Made by a program: the position numbers and the translations under genes. From positions 1 to 20,288 of the forward strand of contig DXZL01000014.1 of assembly GCA_019419725.1 (NCBI GenBank): a DNA stretch of 20,288 nucleotides. The letters run 5' to 3'. Each line of letters starts with the position of its first letter. Within the stretch, counting starts at the first letter, position 1. Source of the DNA: Veillonella sp. GTDB lineage: Bacteria; Bacillota; Negativicutes; Veillonellales; Veillonellaceae. Below are positions 1 to 8,371 of this stretch, piece by piece. A model generated the notes under the pieces. That model worked only from the letters and a program-made list of their open reading frames with translations. It ran no database searches and was not told the origin of the DNA.

Positions 1-2420
1 AAAGGCTATTAGGCAATAATAACGCAAAAGAAATTAAAAAAATGCGTGCTATTGCTGATCATATTAATGAAATTGAACCGAATTATGTTAAATTAAGTGA
101 TGCTAACTTAGTAGCAAAAACCGATGAGTTTAAACGTCGTTTGCAAAAAGGGGAAACGTTAGACGACATTTTGCCAGAAGCATTTGCTGTAGTTCGCGAA
201 GCATCTAAACGTGTGTTAGGCATGCGTCATTTTGATGTGCAGTTGATCGGTGGTATTTGCCTTCATAGAGGTAATATCGCAGAAATGCGTACTGGCGAAG
301 GTAAAACATTAGTTGCTACATTGCCAGTATATCTAAATGCATTGACAGGTAACGGCGTACATGTTGTTACAGTAAATGATTATTTGGCTACTCGCGATAG
401 TGAACAAATGGGTCGTTTATATAACTTCTTAGGCCTTTCTACAGGTCTTATTGTGGCTAATCTCGATTATAACCAACGTAAAGAAGCATATGCATGTGAT
501 ATTACATATGGTACAAATAATGAGTTTGGTTTTGACTATTTGCGCGATAACATGGTATCTGATGTATCTCAAATGGTACAACGTCCATTGAATTACGCAA
601 TTGTCGATGAAGTTGACTCTATTCTTATCGATGAAGCGAGAACTCCATTAATTATTTCTGGTCCTGGTCAACGTTCCACAGATAATTACTACAAGTTAGC
701 TAAAATTGTTCCTCATCTTGTAAAAGATGAAGATTATACAATTGATGAAAAACAAAAGACTATTGCACCTACTGATTCTGGTATCGCAAAAGTCGAAAAA
801 ATGCTTGGTGTTGAAAACTTGTATGATGCAGAAAACATCGAGTTAAACCATCTACTTGGTGCATCTTTACGTGCTTATGCTATGATGCATCGCGATACTG
901 ATTACGTAGTTAAAGATGGTGAAGTTGTTATCGTCGATGAATTTACAGGTCGTTTGATGTTTGGTCGTCGTTATTCTGATGGCTTACATCAAGCTATCGA
1001 AGCTAAAGAAGGCTTGAAGGTTGAACGTGAAAGTCAAACATTGGCTTCTATTACATTCCAAAACTATTTCCGTATGTATAAAAAGCTTGCTGGTATGACT
1101 GGTACAGCTAAGACTGAGGAAAAAGAATTCATCGATATTTACGGTTTGGAAGTATTGCCTATTCCTCCAAATAAACCATTAGCCCGTGTAGATTTGCCAG
1201 ATCAAATCTTTAAAACTAAGGCTGCTAAATATCGTGCCGTAGTACGTAATGCTGTAGAACGACATCAAACTGGTCAACCTATTTTGATTGGTACTACATC
1301 TATTACACAATCTGAAGAGCTTTCAGATATGTTATTACGTGCAGGCGTACCACATAAAGTATTGAATGCTAAACATCATGAAAAAGAAGCTGAAATTGTT
1401 GCCAATGCTGGTCAAATGGGCATGGTAACAATTGCTACAAACATGGCAGGTCGTGGTACTGATATTACATTAGGTGAAGGTGTACCTGAATTAGGTGGCT
1501 TGGCCATCTTAGGTACTGAACGTCATGAAAGTCGCCGTATCGATAATCAGTTGCGTGGTCGTGCTGGTCGTCAAGGTGACCCAGGTTCCTCTCAATTCTT
1601 CTTATCTTTAGAAGATGATTTGATGCGTATCTTTGGTGCTGACAATATTACAGGCATTATGGATAAACTTGGCATGGAAGAGGATGAACCTATTGAGCAT
1701 TCTTTGATTACTAAATCTATTGAACGTGCTCAAAAGAAAGTAGAAGATCATAACTATAATATTCGTAAATATGTACTCGAGTATGATGATGTTATGAATC
1801 AACAACGTGAAGTATTATACGAACAACGTCGTCGTATTTTACGTAATGAGTCCTTACGTGACACAATCAATGAAATGATTGATAAACTTGTTACTGAATC
1901 TGTAGATGCTTATGCAGATGAGAAATTATATCCAGAAGAATGGGATTACGAAGGTCTCTACAAGCACTTGAGTCAATATTTCTTAACCGAAGATATTATG
2001 ACTCCTCAAGATATGGAAGAATATAGTCGTCAAGAATTATTAGAACGCTTGCTTGAAATTGCTCATGCTGAGTATCAAGATCGCGTTGATATGCTTGGTG
2101 ATGCTATGTTTGGCCAACTTGAAAAGGCTATTATGTTGCGCGTTGTTGATAACAAATGGATGGAACATTTGGATAATATGGATATGTTGCGTGAAGGTAT
2201 CGGCCTTCGTGCATATGGCCAAAAAAATCCATTGGTGGAATATAAATTTGAAGCCTTTGATATGTTCCAAAACATGATTGCTGCTATCCAAGATGAAACA
2301 ATCATGGCGTTGTACAAAATTCGTGCACAATTGATTCAAGAAATTGAAGAACCAGTTGACCACTTAGAAGGTGCACAACCCCATCATGAAGATGTGTTGG
2401 AGCCACAAAACATAGATTAA
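1..2420 (+). CDS. secA: Preprotein translocase ATPase SecA, 5'-partial
   Basis: SecA is the cytoplasmic motor ATPase that drives unfolded preproteins through SecYEG. The reading frame is open from base 3 and reads RLLGNNNAKEIKK before the first ATG at 42. That matches the usual SecA N-terminus, so the true start lies upstream of the window and 42 is an internal Met. Counting from that Met (792 residues), Walker A MRTGEGKT is at 82-89 and the DEVD Walker B with the following DEARTPL at 189-203. The GMTGTAKTEEKEF and NMAGRGTDI motifs of the motor, a helical scaffold and a helical-wing region follow. The protein ends in an acidic, His-containing tail and lacks the C-terminal zinc-binding CxCxSG...CH motif of many SecAs. 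No such motif appears in other frames downstream, and a terminator starts within nine bases of the stop, so the short tail looks genuine. secA next to prfB is a common Firmicutes arrangement. Confidence 0.98.
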   Translation, partial: RLLGNNNAKEIKKMRAIADHINEIEPNYVKLSDANLVAKTDEFKRRLQKGETLDDILPEAFAVVREASKRVLGMRHFDVQLIGGICLHRGNIAEMRTGEGKTLVATLPVYLNALTGNGVHVVTVNDYLATRDSEQMGRLYNFLGLSTGLIVANLDYNQRKEAYACDITYGTNNEFGFDYLRDNMVSDVSQMVQRPLNYAIVDEVDSILIDEARTPLIISGPGQRSTDNYYKLAKIVPHLVKDEDYTIDEKQKTIAPTDSGIAKVEKMLGVENLYDAENIELNHLLGASLRAYAMMHRDTDYVVKDGEVVIVDEFTGRLMFGRRYSDGLHQAIEAKEGLKVERESQTLASITFQNYFRMYKKLAGMTGTAKTEEKEFIDIYGLEVLPIPPNKPLARVDLPDQIFKTKAAKYRAVVRNAVERHQTGQPILIGTTSITQSEELSDMLLRAGVPHKVLNAKHHEKEAEIVANAGQMGMVTIATNMAGRGTDITLGEGVPELGGLAILGTERHESRRIDNQLRGRAGRQGDPGSSQFFLSLEDDLMRIFGADNITGIMDKLGMEEDEPIEHSLITKSIERAQKKVEDHNYNIRKYVLEYDDVMNQQREVLYEQRRRILRNESLRDTINEMIDKLVTESVDAYADEKLYPEEWDYEGLYKHLSQYFLTEDIMTPQDMEEYSRQELLERLLEIAHAEYQDRVDMLGDAMFGQLEKAIMLRVVDNKWMEHLDNMDMLREGIGLRAYGQKNPLVEYKFEAFDMFQNMIAAIQDETIMALYKIRAQLIQEIEEPVDHLEGAQPHHEDVLEPQNID

Positions 2421-2428
2421 GATTTGTG

Positions 2429-2480
2429 AATGGCACGTTGCTCAATGGGATTTCCTTCTGGGCAACGGCCATTTTTCTAT
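2429..2480 (+). terminator. Intrinsic terminator after secA
   Basis: The arms AATGGCACGTTGC (2429-2441) and GCAACGGCCATT (2462-2473) pair over 12 base pairs with a single bulged A, around a loop of about 20 bases. A T-rich tract (TTTTTCTATTTTATT) follows directly. This is a classical Rho-independent terminator, placed eight bases after the secA stop codon. It should separate secA transcription from prfB. Confidence 0.85.
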
Positions 2481-2541
2481 TTTATTAAGGTGATAGTTTA
2501 TCGATGTAATAAGCTAATAAGTTAAAGGTGGTGAACATAAA
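2481..2541 (+). promoter_or_regulatory. prfB leader with strong ribosome binding site
   Basis: This is the rest of the 121-base secA-prfB gap, after the terminator. AAAGGTGGTGA at 2524-2534 is a near-perfect match to the anti-Shine-Dalgarno complement and sits seven bases before TTG at 2542, which decides the prfB start. No ATG or GTG is available in this frame between the upstream in-frame stop at 2518 and the TTG. A promoter for prfB is expected here because of the terminator, but I could not identify a convincing -35/-10 pair; A/T-rich hexamers such as TAATAA at 2507 are weak. Confidence 0.55.
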
Positions 2542-3649
2542 TTGTTAGAAGATTTAAAACCTATTATTTCTAATCTAGAAGAACGTATTTATGGAATGAG
2601 GGATTCACTTTAACATCGCTCAGAAAGAAGATCGAATCTTTACACTTGATGTGCAAATGAGCGACCCTACATTTTGGGATGACCCAGACAAGGCTCGTGA
2701 GATTTCTCAAGAAGCCACACAATTGAAAAATGCTGTAGAAAGCTATAAACAACTTGTTAGTGATATTGAAGATGCTAATGTAATGCTTGAGATGGCAATA
2801 GAGGAAGATGATTGTTCTCTAGAAGGTGAAATCAAGGATTATGTTCAACAAATAGAAGAAACTGTAGAGAAACAAGAAGTTCTTTTATTGCTTAGTGGTG
2901 AATATGATGCTAATAATGCGATTTTAACATTCCATGCCGGTGCAGGTGGCACAGAGGCACAAGATTGGTGTTCCATGCTAATTCGCATGTACTTGCGTTG
3001 GGCTGAAAAAGCAGGATTCTCTATTGAATTGATGGATGAACAACCAGGTGATGAGGCGGGCACAAAATCTGCTACATTTTTAATTAAAGGTGAAAATGCC
3101 TTTGGTTATTTGAAATCTGAAAAAGGTGTACATCGTCTAGTACGTATTTCACCATTTGATGCTGCTGCACGTCGTCATACATCCTTTGCTGCTGTTGATG
3201 TAATGCCGGAAATTGATGATACAGTAGAAATTAATATTGATATGAAAGATGTACAAGTAGATACATATAGAGCTAGCGGTGCTGGTGGTCAGCATATTAA
3301 TAAAACTGATTCTGCTGTACGTATGACGCATAGACCAACAGGTATCGTAGTACAGTGTCAAACTCAACGTTCTCAAATGCAAAATAGGGAACAAGCATTA
3401 CGATTATTGCGCGCCAAATTATTTGAATTAGAATTAGAAAAACAAGCAGAACTTAAAGAGCAAATTGGTGGTACCTATCAAGCGATTGAATGGGGTAGTC
3501 AAATTCGGTCGTATGTATTCCACCCATATAATCTCGTTAAGGATCATCGCACAGGGGTTGAAACAGGGAATGTACAATCCGTTATGGATGGTAATTTAGA
3601 TCAATTTATGGAAGGTTTCTTGAAAAAAGAAGCGAATTTAACAATTTAG
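2542..3649 (+). CDS. prfB: Peptide chain release factor 2, expressed by programmed +1 frameshift
   Basis: RF2 recognises UGA and UAA in the ribosomal A site and triggers peptidyl-tRNA hydrolysis. Translation starts at TTG 2542 and runs 23 codons (MLEDLKPIISN... ending MRDSL) to an in-frame TAA at 2611-2613. The body continues in the +1 frame from 2612, giving join(2542..2610, 2612..3649), 368 residues, close to the family norm of about 365. The joined sequence across the junction reads MRDSL-NIAQKEDRI, as RF2 should. In the joined protein the codon-recognition tripeptide SPF is at 203-205 (bases 3149-3157), which identifies RF2 rather than RF1. The catalytic GGQ is at 248-250 (bases 3284-3292). 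A GTG at 2651 opens the second frame but is not the real start: it would remove conserved N-terminal sequence. Expression should be autoregulated through the shift site described separately. Confidence 0.96.
2599..2614 (+). promoter_or_regulatory. prfB programmed +1 ribosomal frameshift site (CUU UAA C)
   Basis: The frame-0 codons are AGG GAT TCA CTT TAA, followed by C. The internal Shine-Dalgarno-like AGGG at 2599-2602 begins nine bases before the slippery CTT (2608-2610), the same spacing as in the well-studied Escherichia coli AGG GGG TAT CTT TGA C site. Slippage of the Leu-tRNA from CUU to UUU by +1 makes AAC (2612-2614, Asn) the next codon. The stop here is UAA instead of the near-universal UGA, so the residue after the shift is Asn rather than the common Asp. 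UAA is read by both release factors, which should change how the feedback works. Confidence 0.93.
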
Positions 3650-3657
3650 GAGTTCTT

Positions 3658-4353
3658 ATGAAAAAGTTTTTACTATTCCTATTAGTGCTGATTATTGCTT
3701 TAGCAGCAGCAACTCAATTTTTATTACCTTCTTATATTAGTTCCCGTATTGAAAAACAGTTAAATGATTCACTAAAACCATCTTCTCAAACAGTAAATGT
3801 TGAGTCTCAACCAGGATTTAAATTACTCTATGGTGAAGCTGATCATGTATATGGTTCTTTAGATGATGTAAAACTTGGTAAATTAAACTTTGCAAACTTC
3901 AATTATGATGCAACACAAATTCTTGTAAATCCAATTTCATTATTGGCTAGCCAAGAAATTGATGTAGTAAGTGTAGGTAGTTCTAGTATCGAAGGTACTG
4001 TGACTAATGAAGATTTGGCTAAATTCTTAAGCACTCAAGCTGGTAGTGAAATTCAAGATGTAAAAGTAAACATCAATAAAGATAACATCAGCTTAACTGG
4101 TAATATGAATGTTGGCATGGTATTTAAAGGTTCTGTTAGATTAGATGGCAACTTAGAATTAAAGGATAATACTTTACTATTCGCACCTAAAAAGTTCACC
4201 ATTAATGGTGCTACTATCCCAGGTTTAACATCTAATGTATTAGAGGCTACAGAAGTTTATAACTTTAATAACTTCCCAATTCCTGTGAAAGCTGAAAGCT
4301 TAACTGTTGATAATGGTGAAATTCACATCAAAGTTAAACCTGTACTTAACTAG
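3658..4353 (+). CDS. DUF2993 (LmeA-like) exported or membrane-anchored protein
   Basis: This 231-residue protein starts at ATG 3658 behind AGGAG, which overlaps the prfB stop. A hydrophobic N-terminal segment (residues about 3-26) is a signal peptide or anchor with no lipobox Cys. The rest is a beta-rich domain with alternating polar and hydrophobic strands. The order of elements (long amphipathic helix, PGF-type motif near residue 52, then repeated strands ending in a IHIKVKP-like C-terminus) fits DUF2993. The mycobacterial member LmeA is a periplasmic protein in lipomannan maturation, and the fold class binds lipids. Eight bases separate it from prfB and 12 from the next gene, so it is probably co-transcribed with the envelope genes that follow. 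A role in handling a lipid-linked envelope polymer is inference from family and context. The substrate is unknown. Confidence 0.75.
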   Translation: MKKFLLFLLVLIIALAAATQFLLPSYISSRIEKQLNDSLKPSSQTVNVESQPGFKLLYGEADHVYGSLDDVKLGKLNFANFNYDATQILVNPISLLASQEIDVVSVGSSSIEGTVTNEDLAKFLSTQAGSEIQDVKVNINKDNISLTGNMNVGMVFKGSVRLDGNLELKDNTLLFAPKKFTINGATIPGLTSNVLEATEVYNFNNFPIPVKAESLTVDNGEIHIKVKPVLN

Positions 4354-4365
4354 AAAGGATTTATC

Positions 4366-6408
4366 GTGAATCATCGGAATACACAAAAAAGTAAGTACTC
4401 TTGGATTCTAATACTCTGTATTATCGTGGGACTTGTATCCTCTTTATATTTGGTATTTGAACGCCATCAGATTGAAAAATCTCAAAATCATATTGAAAAT
4501 ATCGTAGATTATGATGCTGTTCTAAGAGCTAATGCCTTTGAAAAGCGTAGTCAACAAGAGGCTTTTGATGCACTTCGTAATGCAGGTGTAACAGCATTTG
4601 CCATTTATGATCGTACCTTAGAAAAAGCTAAAGATGCAGGTCAAGTTAAGGTGTTAAGCTCCGAAGAGATGGATGCAGTGCGTATTAATGGGGCATCCGT
4701 TAAAAATGGTGCAACCTATGTAGCATTAATTTCAGGTAAAGAAGGCTATTATAAAGAAATTCGCGAAGACTTGTATCATCGTATTGGTAAAGATAAAGTT
4801 AAAGAGCTTAATACTAGTATTGGTCCGGTCCTTGAATTATATGGTGCTACCGCTGATAGCTATCTAAAAATGAATCTTGGTATTTCCAAGCTACAAGCTC
4901 AAGAAGTTGCTAATCGTGGATTTAATGTTATAGTTCGTCCTACAAACTACAGAAATGTAACATCAGATGACCTCCAATATGTGTTTAAGCGTCTTGAAGG
5001 AATTCCACATGTAACAGGCATGATCTTTGCTGGTAAAGAGGCCCTAGGAGCTCCTGATTTAACGGATGAAACATTAGAACTATTACATAAGAATCATATT
5101 CCTCTAGTTGGTATTGAAGCCGTTAACCAACTTCAATATGAGCCACAACAAGGTTTCTTGGAAATGGCTGCTAAAGATAATTATAGTGTGGGCCGTGTAT
5201 ATACAATTGCTAAGGATGAATTAAAGAAAATCACTCCAGAAGAAGCAGCTCAACGATTCTATATTAGTGATATTGAACGTAATATTCGTTTTAACTTATT
5301 CCCTATGTATGAAACAGGTGTAAACAATGAAACAGTATTACAAACAACTATTAACTATATTGGGATGACCACTGAAAAATTATCTACTAAAGGTTATGAA
5401 TTCGGTCCTGCTGATATTTATCCTCCTTATACGCCAAATCCTTTATTAGTAGTCATCACAATGATTGGTGCTATTGCGCTATTCGTTTATGTTGCTCAAA
5501 TGTTAGTTCCAATGCGTAAACATACACAATTGGTAGCATTCTTTGGCATTTCCCTTGTATCTGTAGTATTATTCATCATTACAAGTGGTACATTGATTAC
5601 TCAAATCTGGGCTTTATCTAGTGCTATTATGGCTCCTGTAGGTGCCATGATTCGCTTGATGGAGGAATGGCGTCGTTATGATGGAGCTCGTCCATTAGGT
5701 GCTATTAAATCTACCGTATTAGCAGTGCTTTATCTCGTAATTGCTGCATTATTTGCGGCTATTGGCGGTATGTATATTGCATCTTTATTAGGAAATACGA
5801 AATTCTTTATGGAATTTGCTATCTTTAGAGGTGTTAAGTTAACATTTGTACTTCCAATTGTATTGGTGATCATCGCGTACTTACAACGTTTCCCTTTGTG
5901 GAAAGGTCGTATGATTAACTCTAAAGAAGAAGCAAAGAAATTTGTAGTTGAATTCTTAACAATGGATGTTAAATTTTACGTATTCTTTGTAATGGCTGCT
6001 CTTGGTGGCGTGGCATGGGTATTTGTTGGCCGCAGTGGTCATACAGCAGGTGTTCCTGTACCAGGATTTGAACTTATGCTTCGTCGTTTCCTTGAAAATA
6101 CATTGTATGCAAGACCTAGAGAAAAAGAGTTCATTATTGGTCACCCAGCATTAATGTTGGCTACGTTTGCATTCTTACGTAAATGGCCTACAGTAATCCA
6201 TTTCTTATTAACTATTGCAGGTGTTATCGGCATAGCTTCAATGGTTGAAACATTCTGTCATATTAGAACTCCTGTATTCATGTCTATTATGCGTGGATAT
6301 GATGGTTTATTAATTGGTGCTCTCTTAGGTTTGCTTCTTATCATTGCTGTACGTTTCATGATGTATGTAACACAATGGTTCCAAGCGCGGGAGGTTGACC
6401 ATGAGTAG
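4366..6408 (+). CDS. DUF5693-family polytopic membrane protein
   Basis: This 680-residue protein starts at GTG 4366, with AGAAAGGA at 4352-4359 as ribosome binding site. One transmembrane helix lies at about residues 13-31. A large extracytoplasmic domain follows to about residue 360, rich in charged residues and helix-prone. The C-terminal half then holds about eight to ten hydrophobic segments (from NPLLVVITMIGAIALFVYV to the last helix near 645-665) ending in a short cytoplasmic tail. This layout matches the uncharacterised DUF5693 family, whose genes I recall beside csaB in many Firmicutes. Its stop overlaps the csaB start by eight bases (ATGAGTAG), so translational coupling is likely. 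A transporter, flippase or glycan-handling role for the polymer that CsaB modifies is inference; no catalytic motif was recognised. Confidence 0.72.
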   Translation: MNHRNTQKSKYSWILILCIIVGLVSSLYLVFERHQIEKSQNHIENIVDYDAVLRANAFEKRSQQEAFDALRNAGVTAFAIYDRTLEKAKDAGQVKVLSSEEMDAVRINGASVKNGATYVALISGKEGYYKEIREDLYHRIGKDKVKELNTSIGPVLELYGATADSYLKMNLGISKLQAQEVANRGFNVIVRPTNYRNVTSDDLQYVFKRLEGIPHVTGMIFAGKEALGAPDLTDETLELLHKNHIPLVGIEAVNQLQYEPQQGFLEMAAKDNYSVGRVYTIAKDELKKITPEEAAQRFYISDIERNIRFNLFPMYETGVNNETVLQTTINYIGMTTEKLSTKGYEFGPADIYPPYTPNPLLVVITMIGAIALFVYVAQMLVPMRKHTQLVAFFGISLVSVVLFIITSGTLITQIWALSSAIMAPVGAMIRLMEEWRRYDGARPLGAIKSTVLAVLYLVIAALFAAIGGMYIASLLGNTKFFMEFAIFRGVKLTFVLPIVLVIIAYLQRFPLWKGRMINSKEEAKKFVVEFLTMDVKFYVFFVMAALGGVAWVFVGRSGHTAGVPVPGFELMLRRFLENTLYARPREKEFIIGHPALMLATFAFLRKWPTVIHFLLTIAGVIGIASMVETFCHIRTPVFMSIMRGYDGLLIGALLGLLLIIAVRFMMYVTQWFQAREVDHE

Positions 6409-7501
6409 TATTGTTATCTCTGGTTATTATGGTTTTGGTAATGCTGGCGATGAAGCAATGCTTTGTGCCATTATCGATGCCATTCGCAAAGAGGAAGCAG
6501 ATGCGCATATTACGGTTATTTCTGGTAATCCTACAGAGACAAGCAAAAAACATAACATTCATGCAGTGGGGACATTTTCCGCATTTGGTATTTTAAAGGC
6601 AATTGCCAATTCTGATTTAGTGATCAGTGGTGGAGGCAGTCTTTTACAAGATGCTACAAGTATTCGTAATACATATTACTATTTAAGTATTATGGCTTTA
6701 GCTAAATTGATGGGAAAAAAGGTAATGCTTTACTCTCAAGGTATTGGGCCTTTAAATCGTCCCTCTACACGAAGAGCTGTTAGCTTTATATTGCGATTTG
6801 TGGATACCATTACAGTTCGTGATTCTATTTCAAAATCTGAATTAGAGTCCTTAGGAATTGAAGATGTAGAGGTTACAGCTGATGCTGTTTTGGCTATGCA
6901 ACCGGCAGATTTGTCTATTGGTAAACGTATTTTAGAAGGCTATACATCTAAACTACCTAAATCTATAGAGAATCCAAAACGAATTGGTGTTGCTGTTCGT
7001 AGTTGGAAAGATGATACAGAATATCGTGAATCATTAGCCAATGTGTTGAGCCGATTACAAGAGCAAGATGAGGTAGAAATTATTTTTATTCCTATGTCTC
7101 ATCCAGAGGATACAAAAGAAGCTAAAATTATCGCTAGTTATATGCCAAAGGGGGCTATTGTTCTTGAAGGCCCATTCTCTACAGAGGAACAAGTATCTTT
7201 ATCGGGGAATGTGGATCTAATGATTGGTATACGTCTTCATGCTCTAGTATTTAGCTCTTTAATGGGGAAACCTGTTATTGGTATTTCCTACGATCCTAAA
7301 ATTACAAGCTTCTTACATATGATCGGTCAGGAACCAATAGGAACAATGACACATCTTAGAGAAGAGGCGCTATATCAGCGATGTCATAAGCTCTTAAATT
7401 CCAGAGAAGAGTATCAATCCTCTTATGATTGTATTGAAGCATTGCGTTTAAACTCTCAACGCAATGCAGAAATCGCTATTTCATTACTTAAAGATTATTA
7501 A
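6401..7501 (+). CDS. csaB: Polysaccharide pyruvyl transferase CsaB
   Basis: CsaB adds ketal-linked pyruvate from phosphoenolpyruvate to a wall-associated polysaccharide, creating the ligand for S-layer-homology (SLH) domains. The N-terminus reads MSSIVISGYYGFGNAGDEAM, the characteristic GxGNxGDE motif. SGGGSLLQD (residues 76-84) and the C-terminal IGIRLHALVFSSL...GISYDPK block (about 275-301) are also family hallmarks. The protein is 366 residues, normal for CsaB. I chose ATG 6401 because GGGAGG (6389-6394) sits six bases before it; an in-frame TTG at 6395 would lie right against that site. The start overlaps the DUF5693 stop by eight bases. In Bacillus and Thermus, csaB supports anchoring of SLH proteins. 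In Negativicutes, SLH-bearing OmpM porins tether the outer membrane, but their described ligand is polyaminated peptidoglycan, so the target here is open. Confidence 0.9.
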   Translation: MSSIVISGYYGFGNAGDEAMLCAIIDAIRKEEADAHITVISGNPTETSKKHNIHAVGTFSAFGILKAIANSDLVISGGGSLLQDATSIRNTYYYLSIMALAKLMGKKVMLYSQGIGPLNRPSTRRAVSFILRFVDTITVRDSISKSELESLGIEDVEVTADAVLAMQPADLSIGKRILEGYTSKLPKSIENPKRIGVAVRSWKDDTEYRESLANVLSRLQEQDEVEIIFIPMSHPEDTKEAKIIASYMPKGAIVLEGPFSTEEQVSLSGNVDLMIGIRLHALVFSSLMGKPVIGISYDPKITSFLHMIGQEPIGTMTHLREEALYQRCHKLLNSREEYQSSYDCIEALRLNSQRNAEIAISLLKDY

Positions 7502-7534
7502 TATATTGGATCCAATCCAGAAAGTGAGGTCTCT

Positions 7535-8371
7535 ATGGCTACATTAACACAAGATGTTAAACAACTAGTTCAAGAGAAGGCAAAAGCTATTCGCGTTAGT
7601 ATTGTTCAGTCTGTAACGGCAGCAAAATCCGGTCACCCAGGTGGTTCTTTATCTATCGCTGATGTGATGGCCTTGTTGTACTATGTAGAAATGAATGTAG
7701 ATCCAGCAAATCCAAAAGCTCCAAATAGAGATCGTTTTGTCCTTTCTAAAGGTCATGCAGCTCCTGCTTTATATGCTACATTGGCTGAAAAAGGTTATTT
7801 CCCTAAAGAAGAACTTTTGAATTTACGTAAAATTGACCATATGTTACAAGGCCATCCTGATATGAAACATACTCCTGGCGTAGATATGTCTACAGGTTCC
7901 TTAGGCCAAGGCATTTCTGCCGCATGTGGTATGGCATTGGCAGGCAAAATTGACAATGCTGATTATCGCGTTTACTCCATTTTAGGTGATGGCGAGCTTG
8001 AAGAAGGTCAAGTATGGGAAGCAGCAATGTTTGCTGGTCATTATAAACTCAATAATTTGACTGCTTTTGTTGATTTTAATGGCCTTCAAATCGATGGTGA
8101 TATTACTAAAGTACTTTCTCCATTGCCAATTCCTGAGAAATTTAAAGCTTTCAATTGGAATGTTATTGAAGTCAATGGTCATGATCTTGATGAACTTCAT
8201 AATGCCATTGAATCTGCAAAAGCTTTCACAGAAGGCCCAACATGCATTGTAATGCATACTGTAAAAGGTAAGGGCGTTGAAGAAATGGAAGGACAAGCAG
8301 GTTGGCATGGTAAAGCGCCAAGCGCAGAGCAAGGTGAAGCCTTTGTTAATGAAATTATGGGGGTAAAATAA
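7535..8371 (+). CDS. Transketolase, N-terminal subunit
   Basis: This is the thiamine-diphosphate (ThDP) and metal-binding half of a split transketolase of the non-oxidative pentose phosphate pathway, which moves two-carbon units between ketose and aldose phosphates. At 278 residues it covers only the first domain of the roughly 660-residue single-chain enzyme. It carries SGHPGGSLS (His34), LSKGHAAPALY (His74) and the ThDP motif GDGELEEGQVWEA starting at Gly151, with the partner Asn in VDFN. GTGAGG-like sequence (AAGTGAGGT) precedes ATG 7535. The stop and the next start share one A (TAATG), so both subunits should be made in equal amounts by coupled translation. Split transketolases are common in Firmicutes and archaea. 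The small gap from csaB suggests possible read-through but no functional link. Confidence 0.95.
   Translation: MATLTQDVKQLVQEKAKAIRVSIVQSVTAAKSGHPGGSLSIADVMALLYYVEMNVDPANPKAPNRDRFVLSKGHAAPALYATLAEKGYFPKEELLNLRKIDHMLQGHPDMKHTPGVDMSTGSLGQGISAACGMALAGKIDNADYRVYSILGDGELEEGQVWEAAMFAGHYKLNNLTAFVDFNGLQIDGDITKVLSPLPIPEKFKAFNWNVIEVNGHDLDELHNAIESAKAFTEGPTCIVMHTVKGKGVEEMEGQAGWHGKAPSAEQGEAFVNEIMGVK

Noticed and set aside
2651..3649. Stand-alone 332-residue RF2 starting at GTG 2651
   Set aside because: It would lack conserved N-terminal sequence that is present in the same frame from 2612 and in frame 0 from 2542. The frameshift model gives a full-length RF2 with GGQ and SPF at the expected positions.
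7505..7516. Perfect 12-base palindrome ATTGGATCCAAT between csaB and the transketolase gene
   Set aside because: It has no loop and no T tract, so it is not a terminator, and a single short palindrome is weak evidence for an operator.
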